A stretch of 64,000 bases of DNA from Suillus spraguei. Taxonomy: Eukaryota; Basidiomycota; Agaricomycetes; Boletales; Suillaceae. Shown here one piece after another: positions 21,439 through 32,885 of the stretch. The notes beneath the pieces are model-generated. The model was given only the letters and a program-made list of their open reading frames with translations, was not told the DNA's origin and ran no database searches. The translations under genes were made by a program, and so were the position numbers. The stretch is taken from assembly GCA_016800925.1 (NCBI GenBank), contig JABCPU010000080.1, positions 1 through 64,000 on the forward strand, written 5' to 3'. Every line of letters starts with the position of its first letter. The first letter of the stretch is position 1.

Positions 21439-21910
21439 TGTTACAGTCGTACGTGCCCCTATTCATTTTCTGCTTCCTTTACCTTGTATATTACGTAACG
21501 AGACTCTGACTCATATGCTCAACACATCTGTACTACAGTCACCTTCCTTCTTTGGATATGCACTTACATTCTCACATCTCTCTTGGTCCGTGCGCATATA
21601 TTGACTTATTTAAGCACATTGTACTTGTAGTAGATTCTTTACTTTAATCTTACTGGGTTTTACCTGGAACATCCTTCGCTTAGGTCTCCAACCTAAGTCG
21701 TCTTGAATCGTCTCTAAGTCTAAGCACTCCTTAGCCTTAGTCTCTATTCTTGTAGAACCTCTTAGACTTGTCTTTGAGGCTGAACCCTTGATCGTACTCG
21801 GAACGCTTCCTTGTACTTTCACCTTGTCCTCTTCTGGACATTGCAGAACTTCCCAGCAGACCGACTGTGTCTTCTCACTGTCGCTGGTGACGCCACCCCA
21901 GTTTGTAACA
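21439..21910 (+). repeat. LTR1, 3' LTR of copy B
   Basis: TGTTACAGTCG...GTTTGTAACA, 472 bp, directly after the purine tract. It contains a CTTATTTAAGCAC TATA-like box near 21605-21617. Confidence 0.95.
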
Positions 21911-22316
21911 GCTTGCACTATGCTTTCCCGCGCTTCATCGCTATGCTTCACCGCTTGTTTTACCGCCAGTTTCCCACGCCTTACCGCAGTTTTACTGCAT
22001 GCACTACCACAGTTTTACCGCACGCACTACCGCAGTTTTACCACTTTCACTACCACTTGTCTACCGCTTCCGCGCTTACCGCTAGTATTACCGCTAGTTT
22101 CCCACGGACCGGAGGTCACTGCTAGCATCTTACTACCTCCGACGGCAGTCTTGCACCACAGGTTGGGCATTATTAGACTATACTAACTTAGCATTCCCTT
22201 TAGAGTCGAACGTTCTTGCCTTCACAAGTGAAGCAGACTAGGTAGAGCGCAAGACTCGCATACTAGTTTAGGCCGTGGTTTATCTACAGCCCAGGCTAGA
22301 TTGTATCTTTACAGCA
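21911..22316 (+). repeat. LTR3-family remnant
   Basis: The reverse-complement equivalent of 3081-3490: short TTTTACCGC/CACTACC units followed by the LTR3 tail (TAGAGTCGAACG, AAGTGAAGCAGACTAGG, TTGTATCTTTACA ending at 22316). The LTR3 start is absent; the left side is cut by copy B. Confidence 0.65.
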
Positions 22317-22437
22317 ACGCAAACATTTGTTGTCTTTTCCCCACTACTTTCAGAGGGCTGTTGAGGACCTCTCTGTCATCCTGCATCCTGTCATCATCTT
22401 GCAGACAGTCCAGTGGGGGTGAAGTAATAGTATCAGA

Positions 22438-23189
22438 TTAGTCCATTAGAAAGTTGACATTGGTATGAGAGAGGCCATGGAGGTGGACCTGAGGGTGATC
22501 ATGATTTGGAGGATCGTCAGTGAATGTGGATGATTCTTGGAGAAGACGTGGGTCAATTACAGGGTCATTACAAAGGGCAGGAGCAGTGGGAGTATCAAGG
22601 GGATGGGGGGGGCAGGAGTAGACTGAAACCGTGAATCACCATGGGGGGACTGAGTGTCGGCAAAGCTGGAAGCCTGAGACTGAGGCATACTATGTGACGG
22701 TTGAGTAAGTGAGTACATCTGACCAGCGTGATCAACACCTGGCCTGAACAAGTGCGACATCACTGCAAATGCAGGGTTTGAATGCCATATTTCATCAAGA
22801 TCTGCATACCACTTCCATTCAGCACAAATTTCAACTAGAAAGTACAATCAGACAACAATACAAATTGGCAATAGATGACTCACTGAATAAATTTGCGTGC
22901 CCTTTACCAGGCAGTACACCAGCGCCAGTGGCACTGAATCTGGCCTTGAGCTTCTTGTACTTACTTTTGAGACTGCAAGATTTTTAAGAATTTTAATCAG
23001 CACACATAAGTATGAATATGAGACTACATACCCCACAATGTGGTTTGTGACCGAATCACAAAATTTCTTTGAATTTTGATGGTATGTGGCACCATATTTG
23101 CAGTGATTCACAAAGATCAGCTTGGCGATAACCGCATAGATGTCACTCTTATCCTTTCCTGAGGCCTTTTCACTGCCAGTGATAGGCAT
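22438..23189 (-). pseudogene. MYB/SANT-like basidiomycete gene, three exons, one homopolymer frameshift
   Basis: Proposed exons are 23189-23032, 22972-22884 and 22834-22438, with introns GTATGT...TTGCAG (22973-23031) and GTGAGT...TTCTAG (22835-22883). The protein has DKSDIYAVIAKLIF, KKFCDSVTNHI, LKSKYKKLKARFSATGAGV, EWKWYADLDEIWHSNPAF and RPGVDHAGQMYSLTQP. This pattern resembles a MYB-like, often transposon-associated family in Agaricomycetes. After the third-exon linker a run of eight G on the plus strand (22605-22612) shifts the frame. Reading past it gives VIDPRLLQESSTFTDDPP and HGLSHTNVNFLMD before a stop at 22438. The start is uncertain; upstream codons (PVDHLTSNSADCR) suggest more N-terminal sequence. 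Function is unknown. Confidence 0.6.
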
Positions 23190-23656
23190 TTTTTGCCATT
23201 GGAATAGAAGAGAATCCGACAATCAGCAGAGTTGGATGTGAGATGATCAACAGGGACATCAGTAAGAGCATCTATAGGTTGAATATTTGAGGTGGATAGA
23301 GGGGGCTCCATTACCCTCAAGACCAGACGAGTGTTAGCTCGAAGTCGTGCAGACCGGCAAGCACGTTGACGAGTAGCAGGCATGTGTTTTGAACTCCAAA
23401 GCACGATGCTGGACTGACCTTGAATTGCCATATACAGTACCATATACCGCATGCTGTGCTTTGCCGAGCTTCAAGACACTTTAGCTGATGTTCAAGATTT
23501 TACTTTGAGTACCACTAGTATATCAAGAAGATCGCGAGAGCCAAACCTCTCAGTCCAATAGATGAAAATTTACCTTTTTAACTCTCTTTTCAAACCCCAC
23601 TTGTATCATAACCTCAAGACGATGTCATACTTCTGTGTTGATTTTTTCCTCTACAG

Positions 23657-23959
23657 TCCCACTGGATTTTTAATGGTCTTGAGAATAACGGCAATGGTAA
23701 ATGTTATCCGAAAATTTCCTCAAAGGATTACTCGCCCATCTACCGCAAAATGCTCCAAATCATCAAAGATACCCTCAAGGACAAATATCACGGCCCTAGA
23801 TTGTTAGCACAGCTTCGAGAATGGGCTGAAGCTGGATGGTGAGTTCTTGTTGTGCGAAAAACTCTAAACTGATTTCATTCATGCAGGGCCGAAAATATCA
23901 AGCTTGATGGCAGTGCTGCAGAGGCGAGACATGACCACCTCCAGGTCATTCTGGACTAG
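23657..23959 (+). CDS. Unknown gene, two 3'-terminal exons
   Basis: An acceptor TTCCTCTACAG at 23656 opens a frame SHWIFNGLENNGNGKCYPK...YSPIYRKML and LLAQLREWAEAG. A 48-nt intron (23839-23886, GTGAGT...ATGCAG) falls in the tryptophan codon. The last exon continues AENIKLDGSAAEARHDH to TAG at 23957-23959. I do not recognise the family, and upstream exons could not be defined. It may be a truncated gene end. Confidence 0.45.
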
Positions 23960-24455
23960 ATCTTGCTAATCCGTGCTCAAATTACAGTTCTTTGCTACCC
24001 ATATCGCATTCCATATCATTTTTCTTCATTGTCATGACCACTACTACTGTTATGTGCTTTCACCATGATGTAGCGAGATTCAATATATTTTTGTCGCTAT
24101 GCTATTGTATAGAGTGAATACCGTAACGAGGAGCAAGTTGTCTGCACAACTCTCATTCTTTGACCGATCTGTGAGGGTCTGTACAGACATAGACAGAGGA
24201 AATCAGTACTATTTGAGAGCTGTTTCGTGCTCACTGGGCATGTCTGTGCGCATCTGTACAGAGATTGACAAAATAGTCTGCTACTGTAGCAAGCTAGGTA
24301 GTAGGGACCAAGCCAGGGAGCTGGGATACTGTACAGCTCTGTACAGGCCGTTTTAGTTTGCTGATGATGGTAAAGGGATCGATACACAAACAAATTCTAC
24401 AGTAGTATGGAGCAAGCAGAGTGAGTGATATCAAAAGCACAGTGGATCCATGATA
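23960..24455. other. Intergenic; no gene recognised
   Basis: 3' side of the PKS gene. Short reading frames on both strands over 24099-24393 overlap each other. They contain several GTCTGTACAGAC/CTGTACAG-type short palindromes, but nothing supports coding. Confidence 0.5.
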
Positions 24456-27400
24456 TCATAGCCTTTCCACGAAGTGACACGCATCCTTGAGCTGCTGAGA
24501 TGTCTGTTCAATCTACATAATTGAGTGTTAGCTGATTTTTCTTCCTGACATATCAAACTCTTACATTCTCGGCAGTGAAAGGTGAGAAATGGTCCCCTGG
24601 AATTGACCAGGTCTTTACAGAGGATTGTGTGAGGGCTTCCCATTCGCCAACGACGGCAGCTTCGCTTGAACGATGTTGCAACCAGTCAGGAACGTTCAAA
24701 CCCGGAGGAGCATACCCCTCAGACGAGCGAAGGAGAACTAGCGGAACTTCAAGCTTTCCTTGAAGAGATGGTTTGTAGAAAGAAAGGAGTCGTGTGCTTT
24801 CTTCGAATTGTTCCGCGATAAGATTCAGGGTTCCTGGATCAATTCCTCGAGAGTGTGTCTTCGTGACATGGTCTATGACCGATGATGAAAGGGGGACGTA
24901 TTTGGTAGGACAAGGAGCGTCGATGAGAACGATGCCGCGGACACGTACGCCGTTCTGAGTTAGCCTCTTAGCAGCTTCGAAGGCCACTACGCCACCAAAT
25001 GACCATCCTGTTTTGCGTCGTTAGTGATGTCCTGCTGAAAAATGGTGACTGCTTACCGCCAATGATGATCTGATCTGTTTCCGCATTAATGACAGCGTTG
25101 GCATAGGATTCTGCTATCTGCTCGACACTGTCCCATTTTCCACCAGTAATCAGGCAGGGATTGGAGAAAGCAAAGAGGTCACGTTGTAGCGGCATCAAGC
25201 GATTATAATGGTTTATTAAGCCACTGCCATCGTGAATAAGAAGCAGCGGGACAGCGCTCTCGCCCTTGTTGGATTGGAGTTGTGACATGCGAGTATCGAA
25301 TGATGCAGGTTGTAATGTTCTCGTCGACGTGGAAGACCTTCCTGAGGACTTCTTGGGAGAGGATTTATCGAAAGAAGCATTCAAGGATGCGATTGTGGAA
25401 TGAGTTTCGAATGCATCGTGGGGCAGGTCAATATTCAGGTCGGTTTTGAGCGCATGGAGAACCTCTAATGAACTGAGGGAGTCAAGGCCGAGCGATTTGA
25501 AGTCGGAATCGTCTTCTACATCGGAAAGCGGAAGGCCAAGTACCTCCGCAATGATACCTTTGATGCGGGTGCTCCTGTCGCCATTAGACACTGCTTCTGA
25601 CTCGACAGACCTAGCTTGCGACGGTTGGGACCTTTCCAAGGACTGCTGGGGAGCTCTTTCTACGGACTTCGCAGGAGAATGGGATTTACCAAAAAAAGCA
25701 TTCAAAGATGCAATTGTGGAATGAGTTTCGAATGCGTCATGAGGGAGGTCAATGTTGAGGTCGGTTTTGAGTGCATGAAGAACCTCTAATGAACTGAGGG
25801 AATCAAGGCCGAGCGATTTGAAGTCGGAGTCATCTTCTATGTCGGAAAGCGGAAGGCCAAGTACCTCCGCAATAACACCTTTAATGCGGCTGCGGTTATC
25901 AACATTAGATGTCTCAACAAATCTAGCTCGCGGTGGTTGGGGTCTTTCCAATGACTTCTGGGGGGTTCTTTCCACGGACCTCACAGGGTAATGGGATTTA
26001 TCGAGCAGAGAACCCAAGGATGCGATTGTGGAATGAGATTCAAATGCGTCGTGAGGAAGGTCAACTTTGAGCTCGGTTTTGAATGCGTGCAGAGCTTCTA
26101 ATGAACTGAGGGAGTCGAGGCCGAGCGATTTGAAATCGGAATGATCCTGTACATCCGCAGTCGGAAGGCCGAGTACCTGTGCAATGATATCTCTGATGCG
26201 AATGCGTATGTCATCATCAGACACTAGTGTTTCAGGCGAAGATGGCCTGCTGGAGTGACTTGTCTGCACACCGCCTGCGCTCTGCGTACTGGCCGAATTG
26301 GTCCGATCCCGGCCCTGAATAGCGGCAGAGTCTGCTGCATTTGCCAACGCCCGAGCAAGACCGTTCATGCGGACACGCTTGAATTGAATGCCTTTCATAT
26401 GCGCGACAACACGGTGAGGCTCTTGTTCTTGGACAGCAAAGGCCTCCGTGTGAACCGTGTTCTCAAATGTCATCCACAATCCGCGAACATGGACAGTGTA
26501 TGATTGCTTTTGATCAATGAACTCGGGGAGCATCTCGAATGATTCGACATCGCTGCAGATGTAGGCATCGCCGATATCGCCTTGCGTGTTTGCCAGGAAG
26601 CCAGCGGTGTGGAGAAGGGTGTCGGTGAAAATGGGATGAGAGGCGAAGGATTGTGGTGGGGCGTTTGGAAGCTTGATCTGCGCTATCCCATCCATCCCAT
26701 CCGCGCTGGCAGTCAGAGTCTGAATCGTGTGATACTTCGCAGAGTATTCAACAACACGAGGGAAGATGACTTCGTATAGCGTGCGAGTGGTGTAGACCTC
26801 TGCTTGACCTTCCTTCCGCGAACCGATCTCTGAAGGAGTGAGTCTAGGCATCAGGGCGAATTCATTATCAAGGCTAGCGGTAGTGTCCTTGGTGGTTTGG
26901 AATCGTATTTCTCCGCCGACGTGAACCGACTCATCCGTAGAGGATTGCATTCTGGATGATATGCTGAAGTAACCAGTGCCCTCTTTGTTGATGGTGAGAT
27001 GCGTGCGGACAATGCGGTTGACTTGGGGATGGTAGACAAGCGGTTTCGCGAACTTGACCCCTCGGATAGAAGCCATACCCTTCCCGAAATCGAGGTTCAG
27101 GTGGCGCCGTGAAAGCTCTGCGCCGGAAAGAGCTTGTTCAAGGTAGATTGATGCTGGGCATAGGTAGTGCCCTGCGACCTTGTGTCCTTCAATGAACGGA
27201 CCTAAAACTTCGATGGGAGTGTCGAAACTGGCCGAGTTGCCATTCTCTTGCGAAGGGTATTGCACCCACCACCCCAGCATTGGGTATTCAGATATCATAT
27301 CGGCTTTCGGAATGCTTGGTTGTGGCGCTGCGATTTGTGCTGGTGCTGCGCTTCGTGATGGTACCGTGCTTCGTGCAGGTGCCGCGATCTGTGCTGGTGC

Positions 27401-30400
27401 CACTGTCATTTGCGGCGCTATACTTCGTGCTGGTGCCGCGGCCTGGGGCACTTCAAAAAAAGGGTCCTTGTATGGTACCCAAATTTTGTTCCTCTCAAGT
27501 GGATATGGTGGCAGATCTGCGCAAGTCGCGGGGAACAGCTCAGCAAAGACATTGCGCCAGTTCAAAGGAGCACTGGTTCTGTAGAGCTGGGACAGGCTGG
27601 AGGTGAGAGTAGAGTTGCTCTCCTTGCTCAACGAAGGCAGTAGCACCGCTTCGGTGGGAGCAGACGCACAAGCCCGTACCATCAACAAGCATGACGCTTG
27701 GGGTCCCATCTCGATCCAAGCATCTATCTGTGCGAACGAGGGGTCTTTGCACAGGGTGTCAGCCATTGGGGCAAAGAGGACAGGCTGACGGAAATGCAAT
27801 GAGAAGTAGGTCGCGTCGAATGTTGAAGTGTCTCCTGCGGGAACAAGTCGTGCGAGAACGGTAGAACCGACAGACACCCTTGGAGCGGACAAGGGTACAG
27901 TGCGTGCTAGTTGAGTAAGATCATCCAGAACTGGGTCCATTGCTTGGCTATGATATCCGTAAGGAACGTCAAGGAGACGGGCTTTGGATCCGGTATTCGA
28001 CAACTCCCTGGTCAGAGCGTGCAGCTGAGACAGTGGGCCAGAAACGACACAGGCACGATCACTGTTGACGCAAGCGACAGAGAGATCAGAGTATGACCCG
28101 GATTTCAGTACGGTATTGATTTGGCTCTCCCCGAGCCTGACGGCCAACATGCCTGTTGCACCTGGCACGCAACCACGCCATGTGAGGCGAGCGCGTGACG
28201 CGACCAAGAACAAAGCTGCCTCGAGCGAGAGCACCTCGGCAATGACCAGAGCAGCGTATTCACCAAGGCTAGTAAGATGAAGTCAGCTATCGACCAGTTG
28301 TGCATTGAGATAATTCTCACCTGTGCCCAACGACTGTGGAAGGCGTCAAACCCCAATGTATCCATAATGTTGCCAATGCGACTTCCAGCGCCATCGTAGA
28401 AGTTTGAGACGCTTCAAACTGTTCAATTCCATCCGACACGCTATCTGTGGTCCCTCCAATAATACTTGGGAGGATACTCGCAAAGCCTTTGGACACAAGG
28501 TATCCATCGGATCTGTCGATGCAGCGCTGGAAGACTGGTGAGGTCGAGTAGAGCAGCTTCCCCATGCCGCGGTAATAGCTGCCTTGTCCAGAGAAGACAA
28601 AGACGACTTGACCGAAGGTCCCTTCGACATGAGACACCTCAGCGCCTGCAAGAGCCTGGACGAGTTGATCCTTGCTCTCCACGTCAACTGAAATTCTGAA
28701 AGGGTGCAGCTGTCTTCTCGCCGTGGCAGTGTACGCGATGTCGCTGATATCAATCGAGCGATTTCCAGCATCGTGGAGCCACCGGAAGTAGCTGCCGCGG
28801 AGAGTCTCGAGGACCTCATGAGTTTTGGCAGAGATACCAAAGACGTAGGATGTACCGCTAGCTGAAGGTTTCGCTGGCTTTGGATACTCTTCCACTATGA
28901 GCGCCCCATTTGAACCTGATGCTCCAAAGTTATTGAGCAGCGCCATGCGGGGCGACGATCCGCGCACCCACGGCGTAGGCACCGTGTCGATGACGGTATG
29001 ATCCTGGGCTAGCGGTGTGATGCGTGGGTTCAGTGTCTTGAGAGAGATTTGAGCAGGAATGGTATCGTGTTGGAACATGAGCAAAAGTTTGGCGAGTCCA
29101 GCAGCGCCAGAAGCAGCTTCCAAGTGACCGATGTTGGCTTTAATCGAGGTGACATGAAGGGGGTTTGCGCTATCGCGAGAACGGCAAAGAACAGCACGGA
29201 TACTCTGGAGCTCTGAGAAATCTCCGGCCTGGGTACCAGTACCGTGTGCTTCTACGACACTGACACGCGATGCGTCGATACCGGTGTTCTTGAGGAGCCT
29301 GTTCATGAGAGAAACTTGGGAAGGAACGTGCGGGTGGGTGATTGAGTGTGCCAGCCCACTCTGATTGAGGTCAATGCCACGGATGACACCGAGAATGTCG
29401 TCGTTCTCCGCAACTGCATCTGAAAGACGCTTGAGAACGAAGAGAGAGCATCCCTCTGATCGAGAGTAGCCGTCAGCCGATGCATCAAAAGATTTGCACT
29501 GGCCGGTCGGGCTGAGGAAATGTCCATGATCTAGCCCGATAAACATCTGCCAGGGGATAGCGTTAAGGATATCGAGAACTCAAAAAGTCTCTCTTACATC
29601 TGGACTCGACATGACGTTGACTCCTCCTGCAATTGCAGCATTGCAGTCCCCATTAACGAGTGAACGACAGGCTTGATGGATTGCGACGATCGACGATGAG
29701 CAAGCAGTATCAATGGTCATGGAAGGACCGCCAAGCTGCATCACGTATGAAATACGGCCACTAAGGAAAGCCTTCAAGGTTCCTGATTTTTTTTCAGAAT
29801 ACGTAATGCATCAAGAAGAAGACTGCATACCTGTGCTGTAATGCACGTCAATGTTCTCTCGTAAATTGTCCGCATAATCGTGGGTAGCAGTGCCGATGAA
29901 ACAACCGAAGCCATCACGCTGGAAAGACGGGGTAGCGTCTGGAACGTAACCAGCGTTCTCAAGAGCGTCATGAGCAGTGTGCAGAAGAATTCTTTGTTGT
30001 GGATCCATGCTCTTTGCTTCTCTGGGCGATACCTTGAAGAATTTGTAGTCGAACTCGTCAGGACAATCTATGAAGTTTGCGGTATGAGCCTTCATCCCCC
30101 GGCCGCTTTTAGCGTCGGCGGATGTGTAACGCTCTACTTCGAAACGGTCTGCTGGAATCTGCGACAGGCAAAGTTCACCATGTGAAATACCATGGAATGG
30201 AAACAACACACCTCGGAAATGGTATTGATTCCTCGCTCAAGAAGTTCCCAAAGCTCATTTGCAGTTCTTGCACCACCAGGCAAGCGAAGCCCCATCCCGA
30301 CAATTGCTATCGACTCTTGTTTGAAATTGAAATTGTTCTCCGCTGGACCATCAGGGGTGTTGGAGCCGGAAACGGCCACGTCCGTACAAGCAACTTTCTC

Positions 30401-31564
30401 GGTGGAGAGTGATTTCTCCAGCATCCGGAGAAGGCCAGAGCTAGGGCCGAAGTTTAATACTTGCGTGGGAGCATCGGCCGGTACCGCAATGCCAAGCCCC
30501 TGTACCACAGACTGCCACTCAACGGGAGACACGACTATCATGTCGATGACTGCGTCAACAAGAGAGGAGTGCTCAGCACTCGGCAACACAGGCTTGCCGG
30601 AAACGGTCGAAAAGACAGGATATTTGAGGTCGGAAAAATCAGGAAAGTGAATCAAATGTTTCCCGACATCGGCCAAGACTTGAGCGTGGACATTGCGGAG
30701 GATATGTGCATGATATAAACCATCTACGGTTGTTGGATGAATGGTGCAAGACTTGGAAATTGGAATTGAGGACGAGAAGCGCTGTAAGATATCAGGGCGA
30801 CCCGAAACGGTGACATGCTGCGTATCCAAAATAGCCGTCAGGTGAAGGGAAGATTTGCAATCGTTCTGATAAACCTCATTTAGCTTTGTTTGAAGGTTAC
30901 CGATGTAACGGCCTCTTACCTTTGTTTCGAAATCAGAAATAAACTCCAAAACATCGGCTTTACTCAAGCCAATGCAAACGACGGTCCAAGGGAGTCCCGT
31001 GTCAGAAAATCCTGAAGCGGATTGAAGCTCCTTGTTTCTATACTGCATAGATCGCACTGCAATCCAAAATGCCAGGCGGAATGCCTCCACTGCATGGGCC
31101 ATGAATGTGAGCACGCTGTTGGAAGCGCCTACCACGCATGCTGTAATAATACCAGAGGAGAAACCAGTGACTCCAAGGCTGTGATCGGCGTTATCTGCAA
31201 AAGTGCTACGGCTGTTGGTTTCCGTTGTTGAGCCTGAGAAGTGGGCAAGGTATCTCAGAGCTTGAACGAGGAAGAGCGAGGTGCTGGAAATGACGGGATT
31301 ATTCTGGTAAAGACTCGATGACGATAGAAGCGAAGTGGCTTCCTTGAAATCAACCAAGGAAATGCGGGTTTCGTTGAGTTCATCTGCTGATAACTTCAAC
31401 ACTTCTGCATGGAAAGCATCGTGGCATGAAGCCAAAAGCAAGTGACCAGATGGTGAACGAATGTCGCGGAGGGCCTGTTGAAGAGCCAATGCTAGAGCAC
31501 TAGATAAAGATCCCTGGCCAGGAAACAAGGGTACGGTCACGGTTTGGGAAGTTTGGCTTTGCAT
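24456..31564 (-). CDS. Non-reducing polyketide synthase, SAT-KS-MAT-PT-ACP-ACP-ACP-TE
   Basis: Exons: 31564-30212, 30158-29831, 29782-29598, 29546-28321, 28268-25057, 25007-24565, 24512-24456. The sum is 6804 nt, in frame throughout, 2267 residues. The start is the first ATG (31564, A at -3); the upstream open codons begin with TTG. Domains: SAT about 8-330 (G134-F-S-S-G138, Ser in place of the usual Cys); KS about 417-830 with C588 (DTACSSS), H723 (EAHGTGT) and H763 (NIGHLEA); MAT about 938-1240 with S1031 (GHSLGE, split by an intron) and H1137 (YGYHS); an Ala/Pro linker with a repeated [10 protein letters not shown] about 1360-1640 with H1393 ([12 protein letters not shown]) and D1580; ACPs with phosphopantetheine serines S1750, S1854 and S1961 (GLDSLSS); TE about 2015-2267 with S2104 (GWSFGG) and H2241 (GDHFSPF). 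No reducing or methyltransferase domains are present. The architecture fits basidiomycete NR-PKSs, of which characterised members make orsellinic-type aromatic acids. That product is inference. It looks intact. Confidence 0.95.
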
Positions 31565-31664
31565 GTTAGAAAGGGGTTGAAGTGATAGGATGTACCTTTG
31601 GTTGAACAAGGAAGAGGAAGTTTGGTGAGTTGAGTGCTCGAGTGATAGGGATCTGTGTCTCCCT

Positions 31665-31672
31665 ATTAAATA
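31665..31672 (-). promoter_or_regulatory. TATA-like box of the PKS gene
   Basis: Read on the minus strand it is GATATTTAATAGG, about 100 bases upstream of the PKS start codon, with a pyrimidine-rich stretch between. The position is plausible for a fungal core promoter; not proven. Confidence 0.4.
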
Positions 31673-31954
31673 TCACAGGGTTAGAGGCCTAGATACGATT
31701 GCCGTAGTTGTAGGATCTAAAGATTAAAATAGAGCAGCTGCATCAAGTGGTGCATGCAAGTTTGAGTGGGAAAGGCACGTCAGTGGATTGAGAAGAAACC
31801 GCTGCCAGTGGTATATTCACATTAGACGAAGAGGAAGAGTACCAACCTATGATGACCTCCGCGGTCTCTCCCATTCCTTGACAGGATTGGAAGAACGGAC
31901 ACGCCCTATTCCGAAGAGTCGTGGGTTACATATATTGTGGGTAGAAGTCCGCCA

Positions 31955-31977
31955 TTCTGCCAGCCGGTCTGGCAGAA
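31955..31977. promoter_or_regulatory. Perfect hairpin upstream of the PKS
   Basis: TTCTGCCAG, loop CCGGT, CTGGCAGAA, followed by partial repeats of the same units (TTCTGCCTGGCAGA, CCGGCAGAATG) up to about 32015. It lies about 390 bp upstream of the PKS ATG. It could be a regulatory palindrome or a short repeat. Confidence 0.4.
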
Positions 31978-32029
31978 CTGGTTCTGCCTGGCAGATTGAA
32001 TCCGGCAGAATGTCAAACTGCAGGTGATC

Positions 32030-32624
32030 ACTGCGAATGATATCTTGATAACTTCCTCACTTTATATAGCCATAGTAACCAGCTTTCTCCATCAATCCAG
32101 AGCAATTGCACTTCCTACATCAGTGAATTGATGATTCCTTGATATTGTAGCCGTGGGAAATACAGAAGGATACAGTTCTGCTCCTTCAAAAGAAGATCAT
32201 CTATACGATGAAATTTTTGTTTTGTGGATACATAGTGGAGTAGGGGCCCCTAGGAGTGTAGGCGAGGTGGCTGCAGTGTTTGGCGGTGTTGAGAGCGGAG
32301 TTCAGTAGCAGAGGTTAGAGCCGCGTAGCGTAGCAGAGAAGAGTATCCTTCCTCGAGCAGTCTTCCAGCGTGAGAGCAGGCGTAGCCCGCTCCAACTGGT
32401 GAACAGAGTTAAATCGTCCCTGAAACCGAGCCAGTGCACCGGTTTCACACACCCCCAGAGCCAGTCTTCAGAATATAGAGCCGAGTATCAGAGCAGAGCA
32501 CGAGCTTCGAGAAATCGAACCATAGAACGCTTTGGGATATACGCAGATAACACGTTTCCATAGCAGAGCCCTTTTTATCAGCGTACAAAAAACAAAATCA
32601 TTGCTAATTTCAAACTTTCTTTAG
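32030..32624. other. Intergenic; possible retroelement leader
   Basis: No gene is visible. 32240-32600 is rich in AGAGC/CAGAG units, and an acceptor-like TTTCTTTAG at 32616-32624 precedes a gag-like reading frame, so this may be the leader of a lost retroelement. Confidence 0.35.
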
Positions 32625-32776
32625 TCAAGCTGCCGCCTAAGAAATCCCTCCCACCAAGAGGCCCAGGAGGCAAGTTTATCAAAGTGGTAGCCCACACTGA
32701 ACCATCAGATCTAAGCGCATCGGGAGAGTCATCGCCTCTAGACACACCCGAGATCGTCCCACCTGTTCGTGGCAGG
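32625..32776 (+). pseudogene. Gag-like N-terminal fragment
   Basis: After the acceptor-like TTTAG the frame reads KLPPKKSLPPRGPGG, KVVAHTEPSDLS and SPLDTPEIVPPVRGR before a palindromic insert. Basic-proline N-termini of this kind are common in gypsy gag proteins of mushrooms. The fragment is too short to be certain. Confidence 0.35.
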
Positions 32777-32885
32777 GTGATGCATAACCATGGCTAACTA
32801 GCGTCATCTTGGTTATGCATGGCTGACGCTAAACCCTCGATGCTTCCGATAGGCTTCCCTTTATGCATAATGGTGCCTGCATCAC
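32777..32885. mobile_element. Short palindromic MITE-like element
   Basis: 109 bp bounded by GTGATGCA and TGCATCAC. It contains a further inverted pair, ATGCATAACCA/TGGTTATGCAT (32780-32820). It interrupts the gag-like frame. No clear target duplication is seen, so the classification is tentative. Confidence 0.4.

Larger units (their letters stand above)
15710..21910 (+). mobile_element. Ty3/gypsy chromovirus copy B, 5'-truncated
   Basis: Plus-strand copy of the same family as A and C. It begins abruptly in the protease-RT spacer (GATTGGGCTGCTGAAAC, equal to copy C near 40371) against the Tc1-like element. It then has RT (split by a solo LTR), RNase H, integrase, chromodomain, ORF2, ORF3, the purine tract AAAACGGGGGTAA and a 3' LTR. 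Confidence 0.92.

Noticed and set aside
24099..24393. Overlapping reading frames of about 85-98 codons on both strands
   Set aside because: They overlap each other, have no recognisable motif and consist partly of short palindromes.
27180..27606. Open frames on the plus strand across the PKS linker
   Set aside because: They are antisense shadows of the Ala/Pro-rich linker and of GC-rich PKS codons; no homology or splice support.
31565..31609. Upstream extension of the PKS N-terminus
   Set aside because: The extension begins at a TTG codon. The first ATG is 31564 and directly precedes the conserved SAT start (PLFPGQGS).
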